A DNA stretch of 64,000 bases from Polyangia bacterium (GCA_030424595.1 JAUHWG010000015.1:1-64000); one strand, 5' to 3'. Positions 54,149 through 63,853 are shown, counted from the first letter of the stretch. Made by a program: numbers and translations. Notes: generated by a model from the letters alone, not told the origin.

Positions 54149-55147
54149 ATGGGGGTTCGCTACGCATTGGTGACCGGGGGCTTCGGCTTCCTCGGCTCGT
54201 GGATCGTCCGCTACCTGCTGGAGGACGGCGTCAAGGTGCGGGTGCTCGCGCGGCCCGGCGAGTCCCGCGAGAACCTCGCGGACGTCGACGTCGACGTGAT
54301 CATCGAGGGCGACGTGGTCCGCCCCGACGACGCGGTCCGGGCGGTCGGATCGGTCGACACCGTCTTCCACGCGGCGGCGATCTACAGCGACTGGGCCCCC
54401 GATCCGACGGAGATGTACAACGTCAACCTCCGCGGGACCTTCAACATCCTCGAGGCCGCCCGCCGGGCGAAGGTGGAGCGGGTCGTCTACACCGCGAGCG
54501 TCGTCTCCCTCGGCCGGCCAGAGCCGGGCGAGCTCGCCGACGAGACCACCCCCTACGAGTCCTGGTCGATCGACTTCCCGTACTCGCGCTCGAAGTTCTT
54601 CAGCCGCGAGCTCGCCGAGTACTTCTCGGCGTGGGGGCTCGACGTCCGCGTGGTCTGCCCCGCCGTCGTCCTCGGCCCGGGGGATATCCGACCGACGCCC
54701 TCGGGCAAGGTCATCGTCAACGTCGCGGGCGGCAAGGCGCCGCCGGCCTACTTCGACGGGGGGGCCTGCTACGTCGACGTCCGCGACGCGGCCAAGGCCC
54801 ACATCGCCGCGGCGACCCGGGGCAAGTCGGGGGAGCGGTACATCGCCGGCGCCCACAACCTGACCAACCGTGAGCTCATCACGACGATCCAGGACGTATG
54901 CGGTCGCCGACGCCGGCTGGTCAAGCTGCCGGTGCGGGTCGCCCGGACCGTCGCTCGCGGCTACGAGCTCCAGGCCCGTCGCACGGGCAAGCCGCCGCTC
55001 TTCAGCCGGGACTTCTTCGAGTTCTGCCTCAAGCCCTGCTACTACGACAACCACAAGGCCGTCACCAACCTAGGGGTCCGCTTTCGACCGCTAGAGGAGA
55101 CGATCACCGACGCCGTCGACTACTTTCGGAGCACGGGACGGCTCTGA
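54149..55147 (+). CDS. NAD-dependent epimerase/dehydratase (HpnA-like SDR)
   Basis: 332 residues from ATG 54149. Extended SDR: ALVTGGFGFLGSWIVRYLL (cofactor loop), ADVDVDVIIEGDV, DTVFHAAA, the catalytic Ser region YTASVVSLGR and the catalytic YxxxK as YSRSK (about residue 148). Closest to hopanoid-associated HpnA and dihydroflavonol-4-reductase-like proteins, which act on sugar or lipid-linked substrates. The exact substrate is unknown. Confidence 0.85.
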   Translation: MGVRYALVTGGFGFLGSWIVRYLLEDGVKVRVLARPGESRENLADVDVDVIIEGDVVRPDDAVRAVGSVDTVFHAAAIYSDWAPDPTEMYNVNLRGTFNILEAARRAKVERVVYTASVVSLGRPEPGELADETTPYESWSIDFPYSRSKFFSRELAEYFSAWGLDVRVVCPAVVLGPGDIRPTPSGKVIVNVAGGKAPPAYFDGGACYVDVRDAAKAHIAAATRGKSGERYIAGAHNLTNRELITTIQDVCGRRRRLVKLPVRVARTVARGYELQARRTGKPPLFSRDFFEFCLKPCYYDNHKAVTNLGVRFRPLEETITDAVDYFRSTGRL

Positions 55148-55493
55148 GATCCTGTGATGTGTGTGTGATGTGTGTGTGATGTGTGTGTGATGTTCGTGTG
55201 ATCATCCGTGCCATTCGATCCTTCTCGCCCGCGGAGGGCGCGGGCCTAGGCTCTAGGTTCAGGGTCGCGACCACGGAGGTCGCGCAGTGCGGCGAGAGGT
55301 CGAGCAAGGGGTCGTCACGCCGTGTCTGTCCGCTTCGCGGAGCGCCCTTGCGGGCGTCGCCAGGAGACCTCAGCGGCCCCAGGGATAGCCCCCTAGATCG
55401 CGGGGGGATCGGCCCCCACGGGCGGCGGCGCATCGCCCAGTCGATTGCCTCATCTCGGCGGTCATGGTGAGATGGCGGACCAGAGGACCACTG
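55148..55493. other. Intergenic region with 11-bp repeat
   Basis: About 345 bases with the 11-bp array at the left and GC-rich sequence with an imperfect hairpin near 55329-55360 (CTTCGCGGAGCG). No gene recognised; it holds the promoter of the FG-GAP gene. Confidence 0.5.
55154..55197. repeat. Four 11-bp GTGATGTGTGT units
   Basis: Three exact units and one GTGATGTTCGT, starting 7 bases after the epimerase stop. Low GC for this genome. Confidence 0.93.
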
Positions 55494-57935
55494 ATGCATC
55501 GCACTCGCTTCGCCTCCTCGCTCCCCTCACTCCTGGTCGGCGGAGCCTCGCTCGTCCTCGCCTGCCACGGCTCCTCGGAGACCGAGACCGACACCCAGAC
55601 CTCGATCACGACGGCGACGGCGACCGCGACCGCGACGACGACGACCGGCTCGACCTCGCTCGTCACCGAGACCGAGAGCGGGACGATGACGACGACGATG
55701 CCCCCCGACATGGGCCCGCCCTGCGAGCAGACCTGCGAGGACGGCGTCTGCGTCGGCGAGGTCTGCTGTCCGACAGAGCAGGTCTGCGGCGACGTCTGCT
55801 GCGCCGGCACGGAGGTCTGCTCGTTCCAGGAGTGCCTCGTGCCGGGGGCGAGCTGCGTCGACGCGAGCGACTGCGGCGACGGCGAGTACTGCGAGTACAC
55901 CCTCGGCGAGGCGGTCGACCCCCCCGATCCGATGTGCATGGGCGGCGCGCCGATGGCCACCGGCAAGTGCCTGCCCTCGCCCCCCGAGTGCGAGGACGGG
56001 GTCGAGCCAGACCCCGACGAGATCACCTGCCTGACCCAGTGCGAGGTCAAGCCGCCGATCGACGACTTCGCGATCGAGCTCAAGCACTACTGGGGCGGCG
56101 AGGTCGCGGCGCCGACCAGCACCGACGTGATGATGACGCCGATCGTCGTCCAGCTCGACGACGACAACTGCGACGGCAAGGTCAACGAGAACGACATCCC
56201 GGAGCTGGTCTTCAGCACCTTCTCGGGCGGCGCCTACTACAAGCAGGGGACCCTGCACGCGATCTCGATCGTCGACGGGGAGATCGTCGAGAAGTTCAGC
56301 CTGCCGGCGACGACCCACCCCGGCGGCGGCCTGGCGGGGGGAGACCTCGACGGCGACGGCGTCCCGGAGATCGTCGGCTGCGTCGATCCGGGCCCCGGCG
56401 GCATGAGCTGCTGCGACGAGCTCGCGCAGAACACCGGCGTCATAGCCCTCAAGGCCGACGGCACCCCCTTCTGGACCCAGCTCGACGTCGGCAAGGTCCA
56501 CTGCGGCTACGAGAGCCCGGCGATCGGCGACGTCGATCAGGACGGGACCCCCGAGGTGCTGGTGGGCTGGACGCTGCTCGACGGCAAGACCGGCGATATC
56601 AAGATCGAGCTCGACCCGGAGACCGGACCGGGGGTCAAGCTGACCGGCCTCGTCGATCTCGACGGCGACGGTCTGCTCGACGTCACCGACGGTCAGCGGG
56701 CCTACCGGGCGACCGGCGAGGTGCTCTGGGACCTCCGCCCGGGCAAGGTGTCCAACCCGGACAACGCGATCCCGAGCGGCTTCCACGGGATCGGCGACTT
56801 CGACAAGGACGGGATCCCGGAGGTCACGGTGATCTCGTCGGGGGGGCCGCACTCGATGTCGCTCATCCGCTACGACGCCCAGAGCCCGGACGGGGCGGCG
56901 ATCCTGCGCAAGGGCGTAGACATCAACAACGGCATCTCGACCAAGGACTTCTGCAACACCGGCACCGAGTACGGCGGCGGTCCGCCCACGGTCGCCGACT
57001 TCAACGGCGACGGGATCCCGGACATCGGCGCGGCCGGAGCGGTGGGCTATGTGGTCTTCGACGGCAAGAAGCTGCTCGACGGCCTGATCCCCAACGACGA
57101 GGTCGTCGCCTGGTTCAAGGAGACCCATGACTGTTCGTCGGCGGTCACCGGCTCGTCGGTCTTCGACTTCAACGGCGACGGCAAGGCCGAGGTGATCTAC
57201 TCCGACGAGTACCACCTGTGGATGTACAACGGCGTCGACGGCGAGAGCCTGATCGAGAGCACCTGCAACTCGACCGGCACCCTCTACGAGTACCCGCTGG
57301 TCGCCGACGTCGACAACGACGGGCAGGCGGACATCGTCGTCGCCTCGAACGCCTACGGGGTGACCTGCCCGGACGACGACTCCAAGCAGTCCGGGATCCG
57401 GATCTTCGGCTCGGCGAGCGGCTCGTGGGTCCGCACCCGGCGGATCTGGAACCAGCACACCTACCACGTGACAAACGTCGAGGAGAGCGGCGCGATCCCG
57501 ACGAAAGAGGTGCCCAACTGGACGGTGCCGCGGCTCAACAACTACCGGCAGAACGTCCAGCCGCAGGGCGAGTTCTCGGCGCCGGATCTGGTCGCGAAGG
57601 TGCTGGTCCGCTGCGATGACGAGTACGAGCTGATCGCTCGGGTGCGCAACCTCGGCCAGGCGGCGGTGCCCGCCGGCGTCGCGATCGGCTTCTACGCCGG
57701 GGACCCCGAGATGAAGGGGGAGCTGCTCGGCACCGAGTTCACGACCAAGGCGCTCTACCCCGCGGAGGCCGAGGACGTCGTTCTCTTCCTGCCGAACCCG
57801 CCGCCGGCGGTGAAGTTCGGCGATGTCGACGCCTTCGTCGTCGTCGACGACGACAACGTCGAGCAGGTCTGGGAGGAGTGCCGGGTCGACAACAACATCA
57901 GCAGCGGCTCCGGCAAGTGCTCGATCGCCGGCTAG
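55494..57935 (+). CDS. FG-GAP/VCBS repeat lipoprotein
   Basis: 813 residues from ATG 55494. The signal ends SLVLACHGS. A Thr/Glu-rich linker leads to a Cys-rich region (about 75-190), then about seven FG-GAP calcium repeats with D-x-D-G-D-G-x-P/A-E/D cores (GDLDGDGVPEIV, DVDQDGTPEVLV, DFNGDGIPDIGA and others) forming a beta-propeller, and a C-terminal beta domain with LNNYRQNVQPQG and DLVAKVLVRCDD. Likely a calcium-stabilised surface or adhesion protein; no enzymatic motif. Confidence 0.87.
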   Translation: MHRTRFASSLPSLLVGGASLVLACHGSSETETDTQTSITTATATATATTTTGSTSLVTETESGTMTTTMPPDMGPPCEQTCEDGVCVGEVCCPTEQVCGDVCCAGTEVCSFQECLVPGASCVDASDCGDGEYCEYTLGEAVDPPDPMCMGGAPMATGKCLPSPPECEDGVEPDPDEITCLTQCEVKPPIDDFAIELKHYWGGEVAAPTSTDVMMTPIVVQLDDDNCDGKVNENDIPELVFSTFSGGAYYKQGTLHAISIVDGEIVEKFSLPATTHPGGGLAGGDLDGDGVPEIVGCVDPGPGGMSCCDELAQNTGVIALKADGTPFWTQLDVGKVHCGYESPAIGDVDQDGTPEVLVGWTLLDGKTGDIKIELDPETGPGVKLTGLVDLDGDGLLDVTDGQRAYRATGEVLWDLRPGKVSNPDNAIPSGFHGIGDFDKDGIPEVTVISSGGPHSMSLIRYDAQSPDGAAILRKGVDINNGISTKDFCNTGTEYGGGPPTVADFNGDGIPDIGAAGAVGYVVFDGKKLLDGLIPNDEVVAWFKETHDCSSAVTGSSVFDFNGDGKAEVIYSDEYHLWMYNGVDGESLIESTCNSTGTLYEYPLVADVDNDGQADIVVASNAYGVTCPDDDSKQSGIRIFGSASGSWVRTRRIWNQHTYHVTNVEESGAIPTKEVPNWTVPRLNNYRQNVQPQGEFSAPDLVAKVLVRCDDEYELIARVRNLGQAAVPAGVAIGFYAGDPEMKGELLGTEFTTKALYPAEAEDVVLFLPNPPPAVKFGDVDAFVVVDDDNVEQVWEECRVDNNISSGSGKCSIAG

Positions 57936-57939
57936 CAGC

Positions 57940-58014
57940 CGGCGGTGAAGTCCGGCGTGCTCGCGCCGCGATCGTCGGCCCTCTCGGCTTGGACAGAGCG
58001 CCGCTGCACCGGGT
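57940..58014. repeat. REP-like palindromic repeat, copy 2
   Basis: Similar to 53850-53936, sharing TCGCGCCGCGATCGTCG and GCGCCGCTG blocks. Starts 5 bases after the FG-GAP stop; its hairpin is less complete. Confidence 0.68.
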
Positions 58015-58134
58015 CGTACTGCAAGGTTGGCCGAGTCGAGCGGGGCTCTTGCCACGGGCTGCTGGGGGCCGCTGGGGGCCGCTGCCTGCTCGACGCGCTG
58101 GACCGCCTCTCGCGCTCACCGGCGGCCTGCCCGG

Positions 58135-59184
58135 TCACTCTGGGATCGGGCAGAAGTCCATCGCCATCGGCGCTTCGGGCTTGGTGCAGGCGCCCTCGTC
58201 ACAGTAGAGGCTCGGGTAGCAGGGGACGCCGTCGATGCCGATGGGGTCGCAGGGGTCGCCGACCTTGCCGAGCTCGACGCATGCGCTGCCCTCGCAGACC
58301 GCATAGTCGGCGCAGGGGCGGGTCCACTCGCCGCACTCATCGCCGACGTCGAGCGGCTTGACGCAGGCGTCCTCGTGGCAGATGTGGTCGCCGCGGAGGC
58401 AGTCCGAGTCGGACTCGCAGGGATCGCCCCTCTTGCCCCGGGCGACGCAGACGTTCTCCTCGTCGTCGCACTGGCTCGTGCCCCGGCACTGGTCGTCGTC
58501 TGAGCAGGCGGCGCCGTCCTTTCGCGGCTTCTCGCAGACCAGGTCCTCGTTGCAGAAGGTGCCGTCGGTGCAGGTGTCGCTGTTGCCGTAGTTGATCTCT
58601 TCGCAGGGATCGCCTTCGCGGGGCTGCGCGGTGCAGACCGCCGAGGCGCCGGCTGAGAAGTCGCAGTAGGTCCCGGACTCGCACTCCTGCGCCGAATCGC
58701 AGGGCTCACCCGCGGCGAAGGGCCCCGGGATGAAGCGGCAGGCGCCGGGGCAGCACTCGTCGGTGCAGGTCGGGTTGAAGCCGCAGATCGAGCGCTCGCC
58801 TCTGCACTCGTCGCTGAGCATGCACGGCTGCTCGGGCTCGACCGCGCCGCTCACGATCCCCTGACAGTCCTCCAGGACCTCGCTCTCATCTTCGCCGCGA
58901 TGACACTTGAGCTTCTTGATCGCCCGGACGCAGCGGTAGGCCTGGGCGCTGTCGTAGTCGAGGCGGCCGGCGTCGAGGGCCGCGTCGAGGTAGGTCTCGG
59001 GCTGCTCGACGTAGGTCAGGTCCATGCAGGTGCGGACGTTCGGGTAGTCGCCGCACTCGACCCGGAGATCGCAGGAGGCCTTGGCGATCCGGTAGTCGAG
59101 CTTCTCGGCGCGGACGCAGGAGCCGAGGAGGGCGCCGGTCAGCAGGGCGAAGGGGAGCCATGGGAGCGCGGGACGGACGAGCAT
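58135..59184 (-). CDS. Cys-rich lipoprotein with Dickkopf-like repeats
   Basis: 349 residues. Signal ends LLTGALLGSC (Cys23). The N-terminal third is helical with few cysteines. From about residue 120 there are roughly six Cys-rich repeats of the form G-D-x-C-x5-C-x4-C, such as EPCDSAQECESGTYC, GAACSDDDQC and GDPCESDSDCLRGDHIC, as in the Dickkopf-like modules common in deltaproteobacterial surface lipoproteins. Convergent with the FG-GAP gene. Function unknown. Confidence 0.82.
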   Translation of the reverse strand: MLVRPALPWLPFALLTGALLGSCVRAEKLDYRIAKASCDLRVECGDYPNVRTCMDLTYVEQPETYLDAALDAGRLDYDSAQAYRCVRAIKKLKCHRGEDESEVLEDCQGIVSGAVEPEQPCMLSDECRGERSICGFNPTCTDECCPGACRFIPGPFAAGEPCDSAQECESGTYCDFSAGASAVCTAQPREGDPCEEINYGNSDTCTDGTFCNEDLVCEKPRKDGAACSDDDQCRGTSQCDDEENVCVARGKRGDPCESDSDCLRGDHICHEDACVKPLDVGDECGEWTRPCADYAVCEGSACVELGKVGDPCDPIGIDGVPCYPSLYCDEGACTKPEAPMAMDFCPIPE

Positions 59185-59255
59185 GAGCGCATACTCTACG
59201 GGGATTCTCGCGGTCGAACGAGCACCCTGGGGCAGCCCCTCGGCCGAAGGCCCTC

Positions 59256-59310
59256 AAGGCAGGGCAGGGCAGGGCAAGGCAGGGCAAGGCAGGGCAGGGC
59301 GGGGCAGGGC
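59256..59310. repeat. Eleven pentamers AGGGC/AAGGC
   Basis: Perfect 5-bp register with AAGGC, AGGGC and one GGGGC variant, in the shared promoter region of two divergent lipoprotein genes. Confidence 0.9.
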
Positions 59311-59376
59311 GCGAAGGGGCGCGGTTTCGCCTCGCCTGTGCTAGTGGTTGGCGTCGCTTCGCCAAGGGGGGCTCCC

Positions 59377-60957
59377 ATGGGTCTGACGTCTCGAACGCTC
59401 GCTTCTCTCGCTTCTCTCGCTCTTCTCCTCTCGGCCTCGCCGGCCTGCAGCGGCTCGGGGCAGACCTCCTCGGCGAGCGCCGGGGCGACGGAGAGCGGCC
59501 CGGCGACCACGACCGGAGCGGCGACGGGGTCGACCGACACGGCGACGGAGAGCGCGACGGCGACGTCGACGGAGGGCTCGACGGGGACCGACACCGACAC
59601 CACCGGCGGCGATCCGGGCCAGTGTCCGGGGGATGCCCCGCCGCCGGCGACGCCCGAGCCCTGGGCCCGCGGACAGGCGCCGCTTCAGGGCTGCGAGGTC
59701 CGCGGCGTCCGTGACTACCGCGCGATCATCCACCTCCACTCGCCGCACTCCCACGACGCCTGCGACGGCGACCCGCAGCCCGGCGGCGAGCTCGACGAGT
59801 CCTGTCTCGCCGACCTCCGGGCGGCGCTCTGCGTCAACCGGATCGACGTCGCCTTCCTCACCGACCACCCGGTCCACGCGATGGAGGCGACGATCGAGGA
59901 GATGGTCCTGAGCCGCGGCGACGACGAGCTCGTCCGCGACGAGGAGGACCGGGTCATCGGCAACTGGATCCGCTGCGAGGGCGGGCACCGGACCCTGATC
60001 ATCCCGGGGGTCGAGAGCGGGTCGATGATGCCGCTGGGACTGCACGCGCACCCGCCGGAGGGGACCTACGGCGAGTCGTCGCCGGACTCCTTCGCCGCGG
60101 CCAAGGCGGCGGGCGGCGTGGCTTGGGTCGCCCACACCGAGGGGCGTGACATCGACGAGCTCGCGACCCTGGGCCTCGACGGGATCGAGCTCTACCAGCT
60201 CCACGCCAACCTCGACCCGGAGATCCGCGAGGAGGATCTCGGGCTCGACCCCAACGGCTTTTTGACCGACGTCCTGCCCTTCTTCTTCCCCGACAGCGAT
60301 GACCCGCCCGAGCCCGATCTGGCGACGACCTCCTTCGTCGTCCCGAACGAGCCGTCGATCGTCGCCCTCGAGACCCTCGGCCAGGACCAGCGCCTGACGA
60401 TCTCCGCCGGCACCGACGCCCACCAGAACGTCAGCGCCCAGAAGACCCCCGACGGCGAGCGGGTCGACTCCTACCGGCGGATGATCCGGTGGTTCAACAA
60501 CCGCCTGCGGATAGGCGGCGAGCTGACGGTCGCCTCGGCCAAGGCGGCGCTGCGGCAGGGTCGCAACCACATCGTCTTTGAGTCCTTCGGCAACCCGCTA
60601 GGCTTCGACCTCTTCGCCCGGGCCGGCGACGTGATCACCGAGCTGGGCGCCGAGGTCGAGCTCGTCCCGGGCCTGACGATCGAGGCGACCTTGCCCCACC
60701 TCGACGGTCGCTCGCCCCAGGGCGGCGAGGCGCCGGAGCTGCGCGCGGTGCTCTACCGGGCCGACGGGGAGGGCCGCAGCGTCGTCGGCGAGTGGAGCGA
60801 GGGGACCTTCGCCTATCAGGTCGACGCCCCCGGGGTCTACCGCGTCGAGGTCCTGATCCGGCCGCGGCACCTCGTCCCCTACCTCGGCACCTCGGCGGCG
60901 CTCGCCGAGGTCGAGCGGGTCTGGGTCTACTCCGGAGCGATCTTCGTCCGCGGTTAG
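59377..60957 (+). CDS. PHP-superfamily metal-dependent hydrolase lipoprotein
   Basis: 526 residues from ATG 59377 after a G-rich ribosome site. Signal ends SASPACSGS; a Thr/Ser/Glu linker covers about residues 25-85. The PHP domain shows IIHLHSPHSHD (first metal motif), FLTDHPVHA, AWVAHTEGRD and the late ISAGTDAHQN, together giving the His/Asp set. PHP proteins hydrolyse phosphoesters or related bonds with a metal cluster. A lipid-anchored periplasmic form is unusual. The C-terminal about 100 residues are a separate beta domain. Confidence 0.83.
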   Translation: MGLTSRTLASLASLALLLSASPACSGSGQTSSASAGATESGPATTTGAATGSTDTATESATATSTEGSTGTDTDTTGGDPGQCPGDAPPPATPEPWARGQAPLQGCEVRGVRDYRAIIHLHSPHSHDACDGDPQPGGELDESCLADLRAALCVNRIDVAFLTDHPVHAMEATIEEMVLSRGDDELVRDEEDRVIGNWIRCEGGHRTLIIPGVESGSMMPLGLHAHPPEGTYGESSPDSFAAAKAAGGVAWVAHTEGRDIDELATLGLDGIELYQLHANLDPEIREEDLGLDPNGFLTDVLPFFFPDSDDPPEPDLATTSFVVPNEPSIVALETLGQDQRLTISAGTDAHQNVSAQKTPDGERVDSYRRMIRWFNNRLRIGGELTVASAKAALRQGRNHIVFESFGNPLGFDLFARAGDVITELGAEVELVPGLTIEATLPHLDGRSPQGGEAPELRAVLYRADGEGRSVVGEWSEGTFAYQVDAPGVYRVEVLIRPRHLVPYLGTSAALAEVERVWVYSGAIFVRG

Positions 60958-61223
60958 ATCCCCGCGCGGTGCTTCGGCGGCGGCAAGTGAGTTCTCCCGT
61001 AGGTCCTGGGGTAGGCGGGCCCACCCAGATGGGGCAGGCGTCCGCACTGCGCATGACGCGTGGGTCGGCGTGGGTCGTCGCTCGCGCTCGGCCGCGGTCG
61101 ACGTCGCATGGGCGGCGAGCGAGGGGGGCCGGAGGGCTCCGAGCGGGCAGGGCGGCGGGCCGCCTCCGACGAGGTGAACGAGCTTCGGGGCTCAGCCGAG
61201 CGGGCGAGCGGCTGCGCTACAGA

Positions 61224-61259
61224 GCCGAGAACGAGGCCGAGAACGAGGCCGAGAACGAG
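61224..61259. repeat. Three 12-bp GCCGAGAACGAG units
   Basis: Exact, just downstream of the sodB terminator on the minus strand. Confidence 0.92.
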
Positions 61260-61261
61260 AA

Positions 61262-61289
61262 GAGCCCCCGCGGCGGACCGCGAGGGCTC
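61262..61289 (-). terminator. sodB terminator hairpin
   Basis: GAGCCC/GGGCTC outer pairs, one C.A mismatch, CGCGG/CCGCG inner pairs, loop CGGA; on the minus strand it is followed by TTCTCGTTCTC. It begins 21 bases after the sodB stop. Confidence 0.75.
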
Positions 61290-61309
61290 GTTGCGCTCCG
61301 CGGCGGGCC

Positions 61310-61909
61310 TCAGGAGGCGGCCGAGTTCGCCCGCTTGAAGTTCTCGGCGACGAAGTCCCAGTTGGCGAGCTTGCCGAGGACAGTCTCGATGAAGCTGGGG
61401 CGCGCGTTTTGGTGGTCGAGGTAGTAGGCGTGCTCCCAGACATCGACCGTGAAGAGCGCGACCTGGCCGTGCTTCATCGGCAGATCGGCGTTCGCGGTGC
61501 TGACGACCTTGAGCTTGCCGCCGTCGAGGACGAGCCAGCCCCAGCCCGAGCCGAACTGACCGCCAGCGGTCGCGGCGAACTCCTTCTTGAAGGCGTCGAA
61601 GGAGCCGAAGTCCCGGGTGATCGCCGCGGCGAGGTCACCGGTCGGCTCACCGCCGCCGTTCGGCTTGAGGCAGTTCCAGAAGAAGGTGTGGTTCCACACC
61701 TGGGCGGCGTTGTTGAAGAGGCCGCCCTCAGCCGACATGATGATCTCCTCGAGGCTCTTGTCGGCGTTCGGGGTGCCCTCGATCGCGGCGTTGAGCTTGG
61801 CGACGTAGCCCGCGTGGTGCTTGCCGTAGTGGAAGCTGAGGGTTCGCGCGCTCATCAGGGGCTCGAGGGCGTCCTGGGCGTAGGGGAGGGGGGGAAGTTC
61901 AAAACTCAT
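61310..61909 (-). CDS. sodB: Iron superoxide dismutase
   Basis: 199 residues from ATG 61909; the further-upstream frame is not coding. Fe/Mn-SOD landmarks: FHYGKHHAGYV (first ligands), NNAAQVWNHTFFWNCL (second His), GGQFGSGWGWLV and the signature DVWEHAYYLDHQNAR (Asp and His ligands). Length and FGSGWGWL favour the Fe form. Converts superoxide to hydrogen peroxide and oxygen in the cytoplasm. Single-gene unit with its own terminator. Confidence 0.94.
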   Translation of the reverse strand: MSFELPPLPYAQDALEPLMSARTLSFHYGKHHAGYVAKLNAAIEGTPNADKSLEEIIMSAEGGLFNNAAQVWNHTFFWNCLKPNGGGEPTGDLAAAITRDFGSFDAFKKEFAATAGGQFGSGWGWLVLDGGKLKVVSTANADLPMKHGQVALFTVDVWEHAYYLDHQNARPSFIETVLGKLANWDFVAENFKRANSAAS

Positions 61910-62238
61910 GGCGTGCCTCGTGGGGGACGTTGAGGGTCGTGGAAGGTGGAGAGGGTCGCCGTGCGACCGCCCGCAACTTGACACGCATACAAGGCGCCGC
62001 GCAACCCTGGCGCCCGGCGCCCGGCGCCCGGCGCTCGGCGCTGCCGGACGCCCCGGAGATCGTCAGACTCGGCGTTGGCGCTTCGCGTGCTCCCGCGCTG
62101 GAGCCCCACACGGCGAGAGCTTCGGCCAGAGGTGCAGCCAGAGGTGCAGCCAGAGGTGCAGCCAGAGGTGCAGCCAGAGGTGCAGCCAGAAGTGCAGTCA
62201 GAGCTGCAGCCGGCGCTTTTCCGACCTCGACCGAGCGG
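61910..62238. other. Intergenic region upstream of sodB and downstream of gshB
   Basis: About 330 bases with the sodB promoter (right of the gene start), a GCGCCCG-type octamer repeat at about 62009-62040 and the 12-bp array at 62125-62208. Confidence 0.6.
62125..62208. repeat. Seven 12-bp GCCAGAGGTGCA units
   Basis: Five exact units then two diverged ones (GCCAGAAGTGCA, GTCAGAGCTGCA). Confidence 0.95.
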
Positions 62239-63225
62239 CTAGGACTCGAGCCGGCGCTCGATCCCCGCCCAGAACTTCGCCTCCATCGTCTCGTCGCCGC
62301 GCAGCCCGTGGAGCTTGTTGACCTCCTGCATGCCGGTGGGGCTGGTGACGTTGATCTCGGTGAGGTAGTCGCCGAGGACGTCGAGGCCGACGAAGAACTG
62401 GCCGCGCTCGCGGAGGAAGGGGCCGACGCGGGCGCAGATCTGGCGATCGCGCGGGGTCAGATCGGTCAGCGCCGGGCGGCCGCCCATGTGGAAGTTGTTG
62501 CGGAGCTCGCCGCTGGCGGGGACCCGGAGGACCGCGCCGACGGGCTCGCCGTCGATCAGGAGGATGCGCTTGTCGCCGCGCGAGGCCTCCGGCACGAACT
62601 CCTGGACGATCGTCCATTCGGCGCCGTCGTCGGTCGCGAGCTCGAAGAGGGTCGAGAGGTTGGGGTCGTTCTCGCGGGCGATCAGCACCCCGCGGCCGCC
62701 GTAGCCGTAGACCGGCTTGAGGATCATCTGTCCGCCGAGCTCGGCGAGCACCTCGCGCAGGTCGTGGCGATCGCGGAGCATGTAGGTCCGCGGGATCAGG
62801 CTCGGGAACTCGAGGATCGCGAGCTTCTCGCTGAGGTCGCGCAGCCCCGACGGCTCGTTGAGCACGAGGGTCTCGGCGCTGGCGCGGTCGAGCCACCAGG
62901 TCGCGGTGATGAAGTCGCTGTCGAGCGGCGGATCTTTCCGCATCAGGATCACCCGGAAGTCGCCGGCGCTCCGCCGCTCGGGCGGGCCGGCGGCGACCAG
63001 AGGCGGCGGCGCCCCGGACTCGCGCGTCGGTCCGAGCGCGAGCGGGGTGGCGCTCGCAAAGGCGCTGTCGTTGCGGAGGCTGAGACCGCCGAGCTGGACC
63101 GCGAAGGGGCGATAGCCCCGGCGGAGCGCCTCGGTGATCATGACGTACGACGAGTCGCCCGCCGGGTTGAGCTGCTCCAGCGGATCAAGGACGAGGAGGA
63201 CATCGCCGCGGGTCGAGTTGGCCAT
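62239..63225 (-). CDS. gshB: Glutathione synthetase
   Basis: 328 residues from ATG 63225. ATP-grasp enzyme: N-terminal domain with DVLLVLDPLEQLNPAGDSSY, central RVILMRKDPPLDSDF, NEPSGLRDLSEKL, then LKPVYGYGGRGV (ATP loop), HMGGRPALTDLTPRD and the C-terminal DVLGDYLTEINVTSPTGMQE metal/ATP segment. Joins gamma-glutamylcysteine and glycine. Matches GshB length of about 315-330. It stands alone; gshA is not in the window. Confidence 0.92.
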   Translation of the reverse strand: MANSTRGDVLLVLDPLEQLNPAGDSSYVMITEALRRGYRPFAVQLGGLSLRNDSAFASATPLALGPTRESGAPPPLVAAGPPERRSAGDFRVILMRKDPPLDSDFITATWWLDRASAETLVLNEPSGLRDLSEKLAILEFPSLIPRTYMLRDRHDLREVLAELGGQMILKPVYGYGGRGVLIARENDPNLSTLFELATDDGAEWTIVQEFVPEASRGDKRILLIDGEPVGAVLRVPASGELRNNFHMGGRPALTDLTPRDRQICARVGPFLRERGQFFVGLDVLGDYLTEINVTSPTGMQEVNKLHGLRGDETMEAKFWAGIERRLES

Positions 63226-63320
63226 CGCTCGCCGAGGATAGCAGCGCGCGGGAGGGGCGCGGGCACGCTCAGCGCCTGAAACTTGGCGGCCCGGGGACCC
63301 CCTGGCAAGCTCGGCGCTCC

Positions 63321-63842
63321 GTGAGCAGCCCATCGTCAGCCAAGGTCCACGCGCTCCCGACCAAGCCCGCAAAGGACGGCTCCGAGGGTCGACCGGAGGG
63401 GGCCAGCGCGCTCCTCCCCCCGGCGAGCTGGTCCCGTGTGCGGCGGCTCTCGCTGATCCGCCGAGAGGTGCGCGAGATCCTCGCGCCCAAGGCCCTGGAC
63501 CTCCTGTGGAGCCGCCGCGAGGAGATCATCGAGGGCAGCCGGGAGATCGGCGGCCGCCAGGCGAGCGCCAGCTACTTCGCGACGGTGATGGTGACGATCG
63601 ACCTGATGTCCTGTCGGGACCTCTTCCGCGAGCCCGCGGACGTCGCCACCGCCCGTCGGATCTCCGAGCTGATGCGGGACAGCGAGGATCTTCACGGACG
63701 CCTCCTGGGGCTGGTCGGCCCCCAGCTCGCGGCGCTCTCGCAGCGCTCCGTCGACGATCTCGACATCGCCCTCGAGTTCCGGGTGAGGGCCGACGGCCCC
63801 CGGATCCTGATCGACGGCGACGCGATGACCACACCTTCCTGA
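63321..63842 (+). CDS. Small hypothetical protein
   Basis: 173 residues from a GTG. The first 40 residues are polar; the rest is mostly helical (REVREILAPKALDLLWSRREEIIEG, then MVTIDLMSCRDLF). No family recognised. It is divergent from gshB (95 bases) and ends 11 bases before the next gene, a MerR-type regulator, so the two are probably one operon. Confidence 0.65.
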   Translation: MSSPSSAKVHALPTKPAKDGSEGRPEGASALLPPASWSRVRRLSLIRREVREILAPKALDLLWSRREEIIEGSREIGGRQASASYFATVMVTIDLMSCRDLFREPADVATARRISELMRDSEDLHGRLLGLVGPQLAALSQRSVDDLDIALEFRVRADGPRILIDGDAMTTPS

Positions 63843-63853
63843 GCCGAGCTGCT

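Larger units (their letters stand above)
60958..61309. other. Intergenic region between convergent genes
   Basis: About 350 bases, no gene. It holds the 12-bp array and the terminator of sodB at the right. Confidence 0.6.

Noticed and set aside
55527..58055. 842-codon minus-strand frame opposite the FG-GAP gene
   Set aside because: Shadow composed of Arg/Val/Asp runs; FG-GAP repeats are clear on the plus strand.
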